This document shows positions 1 through 9,541 of a DNA stretch of 64,000 bases, one piece after another. The stretch's first letter is position 1; every line of letters begins with the position of its first letter. A program made the position numbers and the translations under genes. Under the pieces are notes generated by a model, which saw nothing but the letters and a program-made list of their open reading frames with translations, made no database searches and was not told where the DNA came from. The stretch spans positions 238,670-302,669 of the forward strand of contig NZ_JANYMP010000011.1 of the NCBI RefSeq assembly GCF_025061645.1, read 5' to 3'. This DNA is from Umezawaea endophytica (GTDB lineage: Bacteria > Actinomycetota > Actinomycetes > Mycobacteriales > Pseudonocardiaceae).

Positions 1-878
1 GCCAGGTGCTCGGCGATCGTGCGCACCACCAGCGCCCCGCCGATGATCACGTCGACCCGGCCGGGGTGCATCGAGCCGATGGCCGCCCGCTCGTCGTGGG
101 TCATCGTGAGCAGCCGCCCGGTGATGTCCCTGACCTGGTCGAACGACAGCCGGGCGAGGTGGATCTCGGCCGGGTCGTACTCCGGCAGGTCCTTCGCGAT
201 AGCGACCAGCGTCGTCACGGTGCCCGCGACGCCGATCCAGCCCCGCGCCTTCGCCACCGGCACGGCCGCGAACGCGTCCGCCAGCACGTCGGAGGCCACC
301 CGGACCGCCTCCTCGACCTCGGCGGCCGTCGGCGGGTCGGAGCGCAGGCAGCGCTCGGTCAGCCGCACGCAGCCGATGTCGACCGACCGCGCGGCCTCCA
401 CGGAGCCCCGCACGCCGTCCCAGGAGCCCAGCACCAGCTCGGTGGAGCCGCCGCCGACGTCGGACACCAGGAACGGCCCGTCCTCGGCCTCCTGGTCGGC
501 CACGGCGCCGGTGAACGACAGCCGGGCCTCCTCGTCGCCGGTGATGACCTCGGCCTCGACGCCGAGCACCTCGGCGGTCATGGCGAAGAACTCGTCGCGG
601 TTGGCGGCGTCGCGGGTCGCGGACGTGGCGACCATCCGCACCCGCTCCACGCCCTTGCGCCGGAGGACGGCCGTGTAGTCGACCAGGGCGGCCCGCGTGC
701 GGGCGATGGCCTCCGGCGCGAGCACGCCCGTGGCGTCCACGCCCTGGCCGAGCCGGACCACGCGCATCTCGCGGTGCACGTCGCGCAGCCAGTGGGCGCC
801 GTCGTCGCCCGTGGTCACGTCAGCGACCAGCAGGCGGATCGAGTTCGTCCCGCAGTCGATCGCGGCCACCCGTGCCAT
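1..878 (-). CDS. ppx: Exopolyphosphatase / Ppx-GppA phosphatase, 3' end beyond window
   Basis: Predicted to hydrolyse inorganic polyphosphate, or pppGpp, in the cytosol. The visible 292 residues begin with an ASKHA-type phosphate loop (DCGTNS, residues 8-13) and carry a second phosphate loop (DVGGGSTELVLG) in mid-protein, both typical of the Ppx/GppA family. The ATG at 876-878 is chosen because a strong GGAGGA ribosome site lies just upstream. The gene lies downstream of eno, ftsB-like, DUF501 and a lytic transglycosylase, the same order as the region of M. tuberculosis Rv1026 (ppx2). It is truncated only by the window edge; there is no internal damage. Polyphosphatase versus pppGpp phosphatase cannot be decided from sequence. 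Confidence 0.93.
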   Translation of the reverse strand, partial: MARVAAIDCGTNSIRLLVADVTTGDDGAHWLRDVHREMRVVRLGQGVDATGVLAPEAIARTRAALVDYTAVLRRKGVERVRMVATSATRDAANRDEFFAMTAEVLGVEAEVITGDEEARLSFTGAVADQEAEDGPFLVSDVGGGSTELVLGSWDGVRGSVEAARSVDIGCVRLTERCLRSDPPTAAEVEEAVRVASDVLADAFAAVPVAKARGWIGVAGTVTTLVAIAKDLPEYDPAEIHLARLSFDQVRDITGRLLTMTHDERAAIGSMHPGRVDVIIGGALVVRTIAEHL

Positions 879-981
879 CGTCAGTCCTCCTCGTGTGGTG
901 CTCGCGGAGGACGGTAACGGCCGTGCGCGAAAGAGGGGAACCCGGCTGGTGCCGGGTTCCCCTCCGTGGCTGAACGCGTGC

Positions 982-2319
982 TTACGTGGGCTTCATCGAC
1001 GACGAGGCGGCCACCGAGCTGCCCGCCGCGGGCGAGGAGCCCGCCGCGACCGTGGTCGTGGTGGTGGTCGTCGTGGTGGTCGTGGGGGTCGGGCAGCCCG
1101 GCGGCACCGGGCTCGGCGACGTGGTGGTCGACGTCGTCGTGGTGGTCGACGTGGTGGTCGACGTCGTCGTGCCGCTGGTGGTCGTCGTGGTCGTCGGCGT
1201 CGGGCAGAGCGTCACCGAGGTGGGCGACGTGGTCGTCGTCGAACTGCTCGGCTTCGTCGTCGTGGTGGTCGTGGTCGTCGTCGTGCTGGAGCTGGACGAC
1301 GAGGACGACGTGGTCGTGGTCGTCGACCCGGTGTTGCCCGTGTTGCCGGTGTTGCCCGTGGGGGTGGTGTCGTTGTAGTCGTCGTACGGCGGGTAGTCGT
1401 AGTCCGCGTCCGACCCGCTCAGGTCGGGCAGCGAGTCGACGCCGTTCTCGTACTGGATCGCCCACGCCATCACGGTCGCGACATACTCGTCGGAGTGGTT
1501 GTAGCGGAAGATCGCCTGTGCCCGCTGCTCCGAGTTGTCCATGTCGCCGCCACCGGAGCACAGGTAGTTGCCCGCGCCGACCGTCGCGTCGTAGATGTTG
1601 TTCGGGTTGCTCTGGCCGTCACCGTTGCCGTCCGCCGCGTACGCGGCCCACGTGCCGGGGATGAACTGCATGGGGCCGACCGCGCGGTCCCACGTCGAGT
1701 CGCCGTCGAAGGCGCCGTTGTCGGTGTCGTGGATCGCGGCGAAGCCCTGGCCGTTGAGCACCGGGCCCAGGATCGCGGGCGTGGCGTTGCCCTTGGCGTC
1801 CACCCGGCCGTCGCGCGCGTGGTTCGACTCGATGCGGCCGATGGAGGCCAGCAGCGACCACGACATGTTGCAGCCCGGCTTGGTGGTGGCCAGGCGCTCC
1901 TCGGCCCTCCGGTACGCCTCCAGCATCACGCCGGGGATGCCGGGGACGCCGTCGCCGAGGTCGTCGAACGGGTTCAGCCCGCCGCGCAGCGACTCCAGGT
2001 CGTCCGCGTCCGCGAGGAACGCGGCGCTCAGCTCGTCGGTCTCGGGCAGCCTGCCGCCCGCGCCCAGCTCGTCGTCGGTGGCGCCGCGGGCGCGGATCGC
2101 GCTCAGCACGTCACCGGGCCCCGGCGACTCGGCCGCGATGTCCGAGCGGTTCGAGGTGGTGATCCAGTCGAGGGTGCCCGTACCCGACAGCAGCGCGGGC
2201 GCGAGCATCGCGCAGGTGACCGTGGCGGCGACGCCCCACTGGCGCGGGGTCATCGTCGCGTTGCCCGCGACGACCCTTCTCGCCCTGCGCTTGCGGCCCC
2301 GTTTTTTCCGCACTGCCAC
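982..2319 (-). CDS. Secreted/membrane-anchored lytic transglycosylase with Thr/Ser-rich tail
   Basis: Predicted peptidoglycan lytic transglycosylase of the MltB-like/LpqU type, acting outside the membrane. The 445 residues show a basic N-terminus (residues 4-16), one membrane segment (about 28-46), then the catalytic domain with the likely catalytic Glu164 in ASIGRIESNHA and the family block GPMQFIPGTW (215-224), followed by NIYDA...AGNYLCS. From about residue 318 to 445 the protein is a low-complexity tail of Thr and Ser runs, likely wall-spanning or glycosylated. It lies downstream of DUF501 on the same strand, at the place of lpqU-type genes near eno. GTG start; a second GTG two codons later is equally possible. 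A paralogue lacking the tail is at 6527-7369. Confidence 0.88.
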   Translation of the reverse strand: MAVRKKRGRKRRARRVVAGNATMTPRQWGVAATVTCAMLAPALLSGTGTLDWITTSNRSDIAAESPGPGDVLSAIRARGATDDELGAGGRLPETDELSAAFLADADDLESLRGGLNPFDDLGDGVPGIPGVMLEAYRRAEERLATTKPGCNMSWSLLASIGRIESNHARDGRVDAKGNATPAILGPVLNGQGFAAIHDTDNGAFDGDSTWDRAVGPMQFIPGTWAAYAADGNGDGQSNPNNIYDATVGAGNYLCSGGGDMDNSEQRAQAIFRYNHSDEYVATVMAWAIQYENGVDSLPDLSGSDADYDYPPYDDYNDTTPTGNTGNTGNTGSTTTTTSSSSSSSSTTTTTTTTTTKPSSSTTTTSPTSVTLCPTPTTTTTTSGTTTSTTTSTTTTTSTTTSPSPVPPGCPTPTTTTTTTTTTTVAAGSSPAAGSSVAASSSMKPT

Positions 2320-2557
2320 GAAACACTCACTCCCTGAGCCTCATCGCCACCCGCCGAACGGAGTTCGGCGAACCGCATCACGCTCTGCCCCGCTGACAAC
2401 CCTGCCTCATCGTCATCGCCCTGTCACGGGAACTCGTTGCCCCAAGGGGACAACTTTGTCTAACGAACAGGCGGTGAAACGGGTGTGCGGTGGGTTTTTC
2501 ACCGTTGACTGTGACCGGCGCCACCGATCTGCCGGTGGGCCGAACGGCGGAGCCGGT

Positions 2558-3046
2558 TCAGGCGACGGGGGCCGCGCAGTCGCCGCTGGGCCACGAACCG
2601 GCGAGCCGGTCCAGCGCCTCGTCGCCGAACGGGTTCACGCCGCGGCCGACGGACAGCGAGTGGGCGACGTGGACGTGCAGGCACTTGACCCGGTCCGGCA
2701 TGCCGCCCGCGGTGACCTTCGTGCCGAGCGACTCGATCGCGTCCCGCTCCGCGAGGTACGCCTCGTGGGCCCGCAGGTACGCGGCCGCCAACTCCTCGTC
2801 CTCGGCGAGCCGGTCGGTCATCTCGCGCATCAGGCCGGAGCCCTCGAGCGTGCTGACCAACGAGTTCAACCGCGAGCACGTCAGGTAGTACAGCGTCGGG
2901 AACGGCGTGCCGTCCTCCAGCCGCGGGTTGGTCTGCACGACGGAGGCGTGCCCGCTGGGACAGCGCGCCGAGATCCCGCGCATCCCGCGCGGCGCCCGGC
3001 CGAGCTGGGACGCCACGAAGTCGCGGTCCGCTTCCGAGATCGTCAT
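2558..3046 (-). CDS. DUF501 family protein
   Basis: A 162-residue cytosolic protein of the DUF501 family, orthologous by position and sequence to M. tuberculosis Rv1025. Its biochemical function is unknown. Cys and His residues in the motifs ARCPSGH, YYLTCSRLN and VKCLHVHVAH are spaced in a way that could bind metal, which is inference. The ATG at 3044-3046 overlaps the stop of the upstream ftsB-like gene (ATGA), so translation is probably coupled; a longer GTG start at 3082 would lie inside that gene. Persistent association with a divisome gene and with ppx suggests a housekeeping role. Confidence 0.9.
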   Translation of the reverse strand: MTISEADRDFVASQLGRAPRGMRGISARCPSGHASVVQTNPRLEDGTPFPTLYYLTCSRLNSLVSTLEGSGLMREMTDRLAEDEELAAAYLRAHEAYLAERDAIESLGTKVTAGGMPDRVKCLHVHVAHSLSVGRGVNPFGDEALDRLAGSWPSGDCAAPVA

Positions 3047-3543
3047 TTCTTCGCCACCGACTGCCACAACTGCTGGTACCAAGACGTGTTCGCGGCCGGC
3101 GCCTTGGCCGGCCTCTCCTCTTCGGGTGTGCGCTCCGCGTCTCCGGGGAGCTGGACGATGTAGGGCGTCTCGCCGGGCCGCACGTAGTGCAGCCGCTTGC
3201 GCGCCTCGGCCTCGACCTGCGCCGGGTCGTTGAGCTCCGCCTGCCGCTGCTCCAGCTTCGCCACCTCGGCGGCGAGCTGCCCCTGCTGCGCGGTCACCTG
3301 GCGCAGCTCGTCGCGCTGCGCCAGGTACGTCCGCAGCGGCACGGCGATGCTCAGCGCGAGCGCGCAGAGCACCATCGCGAGCAGCGCGGCGCGGCGGGTG
3401 CCGGACATGCCGAACGCGCCGCCCGTGCCCGCTCCGGCACGGGTGCGGGCCTTCGACGGGGCGGGGCGGCGGGCGCGGTCAGGCCGGGCCGCCGCCGGAG
3501 CTGGGCTCCGTCGGCGGCGCCGGTCCCGATCGGCTTCGGGCAT
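3043..3543 (-). CDS. FtsB/DivIC-like septum formation initiator
   Basis: A bitopic membrane protein of the FtsB/DivIC family (166 residues), expected to join the FtsQ-FtsB-FtsL subcomplex at the division septum. The N-terminal 48 residues are a Pro/Arg/Ala-rich cytoplasmic tail, the membrane segment is about 50-68, and a short extracytoplasmic coiled coil follows (about 70-105), then the family motif RLHYVRPGETPYIV. It lies 5 bases after eno and overlaps DUF501 by 4 bases. This is the usual eno-divIC-DUF501-ppx arrangement (Rv1023-Rv1026) of Actinobacteria. Confidence 0.9.
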   Translation of the reverse strand: MPEADRDRRRRRSPAPAAARPDRARRPAPSKARTRAGAGTGGAFGMSGTRRAALLAMVLCALALSIAVPLRTYLAQRDELRQVTAQQGQLAAEVAKLEQRQAELNDPAQVEAEARKRLHYVRPGETPYIVQLPGDAERTPEEERPAKAPAANTSWYQQLWQSVAKK

Positions 3544-3548
3544 GGGGC

Positions 3549-5728
<2,180 letters not shown>

Positions 5729-5806
5729 AAGTCCACGCGACACGGAGTTCTGTCATCCGGACGGCTGTCGAGGAAGACGCGATCAGTAGGTAGCGTTGAT
5801 CGAACC

Positions 5807-6202
5807 ATGACCGACAGCACCTTCGAGGCGTTCCGCCGAGCCGAGGCGCTGCTGTCCGAACGCCGTCCCCTCGAGGCGTTGCGGGAGCTGCGCACGGTGC
5901 TCGACGCCGCGCCGGACGTTCCCAGCGTGCAGTTGCTGGCAGGGCGGGCCTATCTGGGGTCCGCCCAGCTCCACCGTGCGGAAGAGGCGTTCCGGAAGGT
6001 GCTGGACGTTGATCCCAGTGATCATTATGCGCGGTTCGCTTTGGGGAAGACGTTGCAGCGGCAGAGTCGGTTCGCTGAGGCTTTGGCGCAGTTGAGGATG
6101 GCGGCTGTGATGAATCCTTCGCCTGAGTATCAGGAGGCGTTGGGGGAGGTTGCGGCTCGGATGGCGGTGGATCGGGATCGGGATCGGCGGCGGGAGGGGT
6201 AG
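5807..6202 (+). CDS. Small tetratricopeptide-repeat protein
   Basis: A 131-residue protein made of helix pairs typical of TPR repeats, for example RRPLEALRELRTVLDAAP and LHRAEEAFRKVLDVDPSDHYARFALG. It probably binds partner proteins; no catalytic residues are seen. A TAGCGT promoter-like hexamer 10 bases before the ATG suggests a very short leader. Base use changes inside the gene: codons before about 6005 use C and G at third positions, whereas from about 6010 to the stop nearly all third positions are G or T and leucine switches to TTG. That boundary lies 220 bp before the hairpin element at 6230. Confidence 0.8.
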   Translation: MTDSTFEAFRRAEALLSERRPLEALRELRTVLDAAPDVPSVQLLAGRAYLGSAQLHRAEEAFRKVLDVDPSDHYARFALGKTLQRQSRFAEALAQLRMAAVMNPSPEYQEALGEVAARMAVDRDRDRRREG

Positions 6203-6229
6203 CTGCTGGGTCTGGGTTGGGGTCGGTCA

Positions 6230-6333
6230 CACCCCGATTGCGCGATTGTGTCGATGGCTGCTTTGGCTTGTCAAGGCGGGAAAGATGCCTTGACAAGCCA
6301 AAGCAGCCATGACGTGCGCTGAGAATCGGGGTG
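6230..6333 (+). repeat. 104-bp hairpin element, copy 1 of 3
   Basis: An outer 10-bp inverted repeat (6230-6239 with 6324-6333, CACCCCGATT/AATCGGGGTG) encloses a perfect 24-bp stem (6254-6277 with 6287-6310) and the 9-nt loop GGGAAAGAT (6278-6286). The inner stem and loop (6268-6296) are identical in all three copies. The outer 14 bp of the arms are copy-specific but fully self-complementary. It lies between convergent genes. There is no U-tract after the stem, so a simple intrinsic terminator is not obvious. The + strand around it is G/T-rich. Open reading frames crossing it are not credible genes. Confidence 0.9.
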
Positions 6334-6387
6334 CGGCCGGGGGAAGGTTTGGAAAAGCTGCGGGGCGCTCGGTTGGGTTCGGGGGCG

Positions 6388-6516
6388 GGTTGAGGCCGGG
6401 GGCCCAGTTGGGTACGTCGCGTTAAGCCGAGGGCAGGTTGAGGCCGGGGGCCCAGTCGGGCAAGTCGCGGAAGGCCGGGGGCAAGTTGAGGCCGGGGCCC
6501 AGGTGGGCGTGGTTGG
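6388..6516. repeat. 48-bp tandem repeat, about 2.7 units
   Basis: Units begin at 6388, 6436 and 6484 (partial), each starting with GGTTGAGGCC or AGTTGAGGCC followed by a GGGGCCCAG block. The unit length is a multiple of three. Read on the minus strand in the frame of the lytic transglycosylase that stops at 6527, the repeats encode a 16-residue motif like LPDWAPGLNLP. The repeats therefore look like an old C-terminal extension now beyond a stop codon. The remainder of 6334-6387 is G/T-rich with nothing recognised. Confidence 0.75.
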
Positions 6517-6526
6517 CCCTGGGGAG

Positions 6527-7369
6527 CTAGATGGTCACGCTGGCGCGGGCGTAGGCGTCTGCGCCGCTGAAGACGTTTTGGCCGTATTCGGTGGAGTTGT
6601 TGTACTGCCAGACTGCTGCCCACCAGCCCTCGCTGTTGCCCATGTCGCGGTCGCCCGAGCACAGGTAGCGGGCGGTGGCCAAGGCCGCGTCGTCGATGTT
6701 CTGCGGGTCTGGTGGGTTGCCGTCGCCGTTTGCTCGCTGGGCGTACTTGACCCAGGTCGTGGGGATGAACTGCATCGGGCCGACGGCGCGGTCCCAGGTG
6801 GTGTCGCCGTCCAGGCTGCCGCCGTCGGTGTCGCCGATGGCCTTCACGCCTGGTCTGCCGTCCAGGGGGATGCCGATGATCGGGAGGGTCGTGCGGCCGT
6901 CGTCGCCTAGTTTGGCGCCGTTGATGAAGCCGTGGTGGGACTCGATGCGGCCTACGCCCGCGAGGGTGGACCAGGAGATTCGGCAGGCTGGGGCCTGGGC
7001 CTTCATGGTCAGGTCCGCTAGCGCGTAGGCGCGTAGTGCGCGTTTGGGGATGTCGGTCTTGTCGGAGACCTTGCCCGCCCACTCGTCGATGGGGTCGGTG
7101 GTGTCCTGCTGGCCGTTCGACGGGGCCGCTTGGGGGACCTGGCCTGCGGCGTCGGGGATCTCCGTGCCCGGCTCGATCAACTGGAACGGGACCGGGAAGT
7201 CGGCTTTCGGTTGCACCACGGGCTTGCGGTCGAGTGCGCCAAGGCCCCAGGCGCCCGCGGCGACGATCATCACCAGTAACAGGGCAAGGCCGAGTCTTCC
7301 GGCCAGGCCGCCCGCCCCTCCGCGCGAGCGCGGGGAGGGGGTGAGTTTGGACGGCGGGGTGACGACCAC
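6527..7369 (-). CDS. Membrane-anchored lytic transglycosylase (second paralogue)
   Basis: A predicted extracytoplasmic peptidoglycan lytic transglycosylase of the same family as 982-2319. With the GTG start at 7367-7369 it has 280 residues: a membrane segment at about 25-45, then the catalytic domain with likely catalytic Glu143 in GVGRIESHHG and the GPMQFIPTTW block, ending shortly after RYLCSGDRDMGNSEG. It lacks the long Thr/Ser tail of its paralogue. The open frame extends to 7516, but the sequence before VVVTPPSKL is not family-like; the start is uncertain because no clear ribosome site is seen. The + strand is enriched in T across the gene compared with its neighbours, part of the skew around the element at 6230. 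Confidence 0.85.
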   Translation of the reverse strand: MVVTPPSKLTPSPRSRGGAGGLAGRLGLALLLVMIVAAGAWGLGALDRKPVVQPKADFPVPFQLIEPGTEIPDAAGQVPQAAPSNGQQDTTDPIDEWAGKVSDKTDIPKRALRAYALADLTMKAQAPACRISWSTLAGVGRIESHHGFINGAKLGDDGRTTLPIIGIPLDGRPGVKAIGDTDGGSLDGDTTWDRAVGPMQFIPTTWVKYAQRANGDGNPPDPQNIDDAALATARYLCSGDRDMGNSEGWWAAVWQYNNSTEYGQNVFSGADAYARASVTI

Positions 7370-7510
7370 GTGACCCAGGCTACGTGTCGAATCGGCCCGT
7401 GACCGGGATGTGATCAGTGTCGAACGGAGCAACCTCTGCCGGTCTGACCGTTTTGCCTGCATCTGGTGGGTGAACGTGACCCAACCTTGGCGATTCTGCT
7501 CTAGACGCAG

Positions 7511-7529
7511 AGGCAAGGCTTACCTAAAT
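7511..7529. promoter_or_regulatory. DtxR/IdeR-like iron box upstream of efeUOB
   Basis: On the minus strand the 19 bases read TTAGG...CCT with 13 of 19 positions (my count) matching the mycobacterial IdeR consensus TTAGGTTAGGCTAACCTAA. The site lies 35 bases before the efeU start, where a bound repressor would block the promoter. The link to ferrous-iron uptake makes iron-dependent repression likely, but the right half of the site is weak. Confidence 0.55.
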
Positions 7530-7563
7530 TCAGAGCGGTGGAACGACTGCGGGAGGGGGAAGA

Positions 7564-8388
7564 GTGCTGGTCAACAACGGTTTGATCGGATTGCGCGAAG
7601 GGCTGGAGGCCGCGCTCGTCGTGAGCATCCTGATCGCGTTCCTCGTGAAGACCGACCGGCGGTCCTCGCTCCCGTTCGTGTGGCTCGGGGTCGGTGTGGC
7701 CGTGCTGCTGTCGGTCGGGTTCGGCGCGCTGATCACGTTCACCACCTCGACGCTGTCGTTCCAGCAGCAGGAGGCGTTCGGCGGTGGGATGTCGATCCTC
7801 GCGGTCGCGTTCGTCACCGGGATGATCTTCTGGATGCGCGGGGCCGCGCGGACCATCGCCGCCGAGCTGCGCGGGAAGATGTCCAGGGCGCTGGAGGTCG
7901 GGCCGGTCGCCGTCGCGGTGGTCGCGTTCGTCTCCGTCGGTCGGGAGGGGCTGGAGACGGCCGTCTTCTTCTACTCCAGCGTGCAGAGCGCGGGTGTGGG
8001 GATCGTCGAGCCGCTGATCGGGTTCCTGGTCGGGATCGCCGTGGCGGTCGCGCTGGCGTGGCTGCTCTACGCGGGCGCGATCCGGTTCGACCTCGGCAGG
8101 TTCTTCACCTGGACCGGAGGGCTGCTCGTGTTCGTCGCGGCGGGTGTCCTCGCGTACGGCCTGCACGACCTGCAAGAGGCCGCGATCCTGCCCGGTCTGA
8201 ACACGCTGGCGTTCGACCTGAGCACGACCGTGCCCGAGGCGTCCTGGTACGGGGCGCTGCTCAAGGGGATCTTCAACTACTCGCAGCAGACGACCGTCCT
8301 CCAGGCCGTCGCCTGGGTCGCGTACGTCGCGATCGTCCTGCCGCTGTTCCTGTACCGCCCGCGCGACCGCGCACCCGCAGCACTCTGA
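7564..8388 (+). CDS. efeU: EfeU/FTR1-family iron permease
   Basis: Inner-membrane permease of the EfeUOB iron-uptake system. The 274 residues form about seven hydrophobic segments and contain both diagnostic iron-binding motifs REGLE, at residues 11-15 and 127-131. The GTG start follows a GGGAGGGGAAG ribosome site. It heads the operon efeU-efeO-efeB, with 16 bases to efeO. The family oxidises or passes iron across the membrane together with EfeO and EfeB; an iron box is present upstream. Confidence 0.95.
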   Translation: MLVNNGLIGLREGLEAALVVSILIAFLVKTDRRSSLPFVWLGVGVAVLLSVGFGALITFTTSTLSFQQQEAFGGGMSILAVAFVTGMIFWMRGAARTIAAELRGKMSRALEVGPVAVAVVAFVSVGREGLETAVFFYSSVQSAGVGIVEPLIGFLVGIAVAVALAWLLYAGAIRFDLGRFFTWTGGLLVFVAAGVLAYGLHDLQEAAILPGLNTLAFDLSTTVPEASWYGALLKGIFNYSQQTTVLQAVAWVAYVAIVLPLFLYRPRDRAPAAL

Positions 8389-8404
8389 AACCCCAGGAGA
8401 ACCC

Positions 8405-9541
8405 GTGTTCACAGCACCTCTGCGCGCGACGTTGGTCGCGGCCGCGTCGTTGTCGGTGCTCGCCGCCTGCGGTGGCGGGTCGACGCCCGCCGCGGGCGGG
8501 GACGGCGGTCCGATCGCCGTCGAGGCCGCCGACGACGCCTGCAAGGTGGCGCGGACCTCGGCGGGCACGGGCAACGTGACGTTCGAGATCACCAACAAGG
8601 GCAGCAAGGTCACCGAGTTCTACCTCTACGCCGAGGGCGACCGGATCCTCGGTGAGGTCGAGAACGTCGGGCCCGGACTGACCCGGCGGCTGATCGTCGA
8701 GGTGACCGACGCGGGCAAGCTCCAGACCGCGTGCAAGCCCGGCATGGTCGGCGACGGCATCCGCGGCGACTTCACCGTGACCGGCGAGGGCCGCAAGTCC
8801 GTCGACACGGACACGAAGCTGGCCGACGCCACCAAGGAGTACCAGCGCTACGTGAACTCGCAGGCCGACAGCCTGCTCGTGAAGACCACCGAGTTCGTCG
8901 ACGCGGTGAAGGCGGGCAAGGTCGAGGACGCGAAGGCGCTCTTCCCGGTCGCCCGCCTGTACTGGGAGCGCATCGAGCCCGTCGCGGAGAGCTTCGGCGA
9001 CCTCGACCCGAAGATCGACGGCCGCGAGGACGTCATCGAGGAGGGCCTGGAGTTCACCGGCTACCACCGGCTGGAGAAGGACCTGTGGGAAACGGGTCTC
9101 CAGGCCGACTCCCCCGCCATCGCCGACCGGCTGCTGACCGACGTGAAGGAGATCGTCACCAAGGCGAAGACCGTCGAGCTGACGCCGCTCCAGTTGGCCA
9201 ACGGCGCCAAGGAGCTGCTGGACGAGGTCGCGACCGGCAAGATCACCGGCGAGGAGGACCGCTACTCGCACACCGACCTGTGGGACTTCCGCGCCAACGT
9301 GGACGGCTCGCAGGCCGCCGTCGCCGCGCTGCGCCCGGTGATCCAGGAGAAGGACGCCGCCCTGCTGACCGTGCTGGACGAGAAGTTCAAGGCGTTGGAC
9401 GACCTGCTGGAGAAGCAGCGCAAGGGTGACGGCTTCAAGCTCTACACCGAGCTGACCGAGCCGGAGGTCAAGGACCTGGCCGCCGCGGTCGACGCGCTGG
9501 GCGAGCCGGTGAGCAAGGTCCCCGAGGCCGTGGCCAAGTGA
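8405..9541 (+). CDS. efeO: EfeO iron-binding lipoprotein (cupredoxin + M75/imelysin domain)
   Basis: Extracytoplasmic iron-binding component. The 378 residues start with a lipoprotein signal (lipobox LAAC, Cys22), continue with a cupredoxin-like domain (about 38-125), and end with an imelysin/M75-like helical domain containing the metal motif GYHRLEKDLW. The preceding DLDPKIDGREDVIE block is also typical. It lies between efeU and efeB and overlaps efeB by 4 bases (GTGA), which implies translational coupling. Confidence 0.95.
   Translation: MFTAPLRATLVAAASLSVLAACGGGSTPAAGGDGGPIAVEAADDACKVARTSAGTGNVTFEITNKGSKVTEFYLYAEGDRILGEVENVGPGLTRRLIVEVTDAGKLQTACKPGMVGDGIRGDFTVTGEGRKSVDTDTKLADATKEYQRYVNSQADSLLVKTTEFVDAVKAGKVEDAKALFPVARLYWERIEPVAESFGDLDPKIDGREDVIEEGLEFTGYHRLEKDLWETGLQADSPAIADRLLTDVKEIVTKAKTVELTPLQLANGAKELLDEVATGKITGEEDRYSHTDLWDFRANVDGSQAAVAALRPVIQEKDAALLTVLDEKFKALDDLLEKQRKGDGFKLYTELTEPEVKDLAAAVDALGEPVSKVPEAVAK

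Noticed and set aside
1040..1330. Repetitive DNA resembling a CRISPR array
   Set aside because: Irregular triplet repeats encoding a Thr/Ser tail; no constant repeat-spacer pattern and no cas genes.
697..2337. Plus-strand frame opposite the first lytic transglycosylase, with Val and Arg runs
   Set aside because: Runs are the complement of Thr/Ser codons; no start context or homology.
2320..2557. c-di-AMP (ydaO) riboswitch before the first lytic transglycosylase
   Set aside because: Small hairpins exist but the GGGGAACC and GGGTGAATC-type core blocks are absent.
6230..6333. Hairpin element as a simple intrinsic terminator
   Set aside because: The stem is far longer than needed, lacks a U tract, has conserved flanks on both sides and recurs between tandem as well as convergent genes; after prs a separate normal terminator is already present at 28514.
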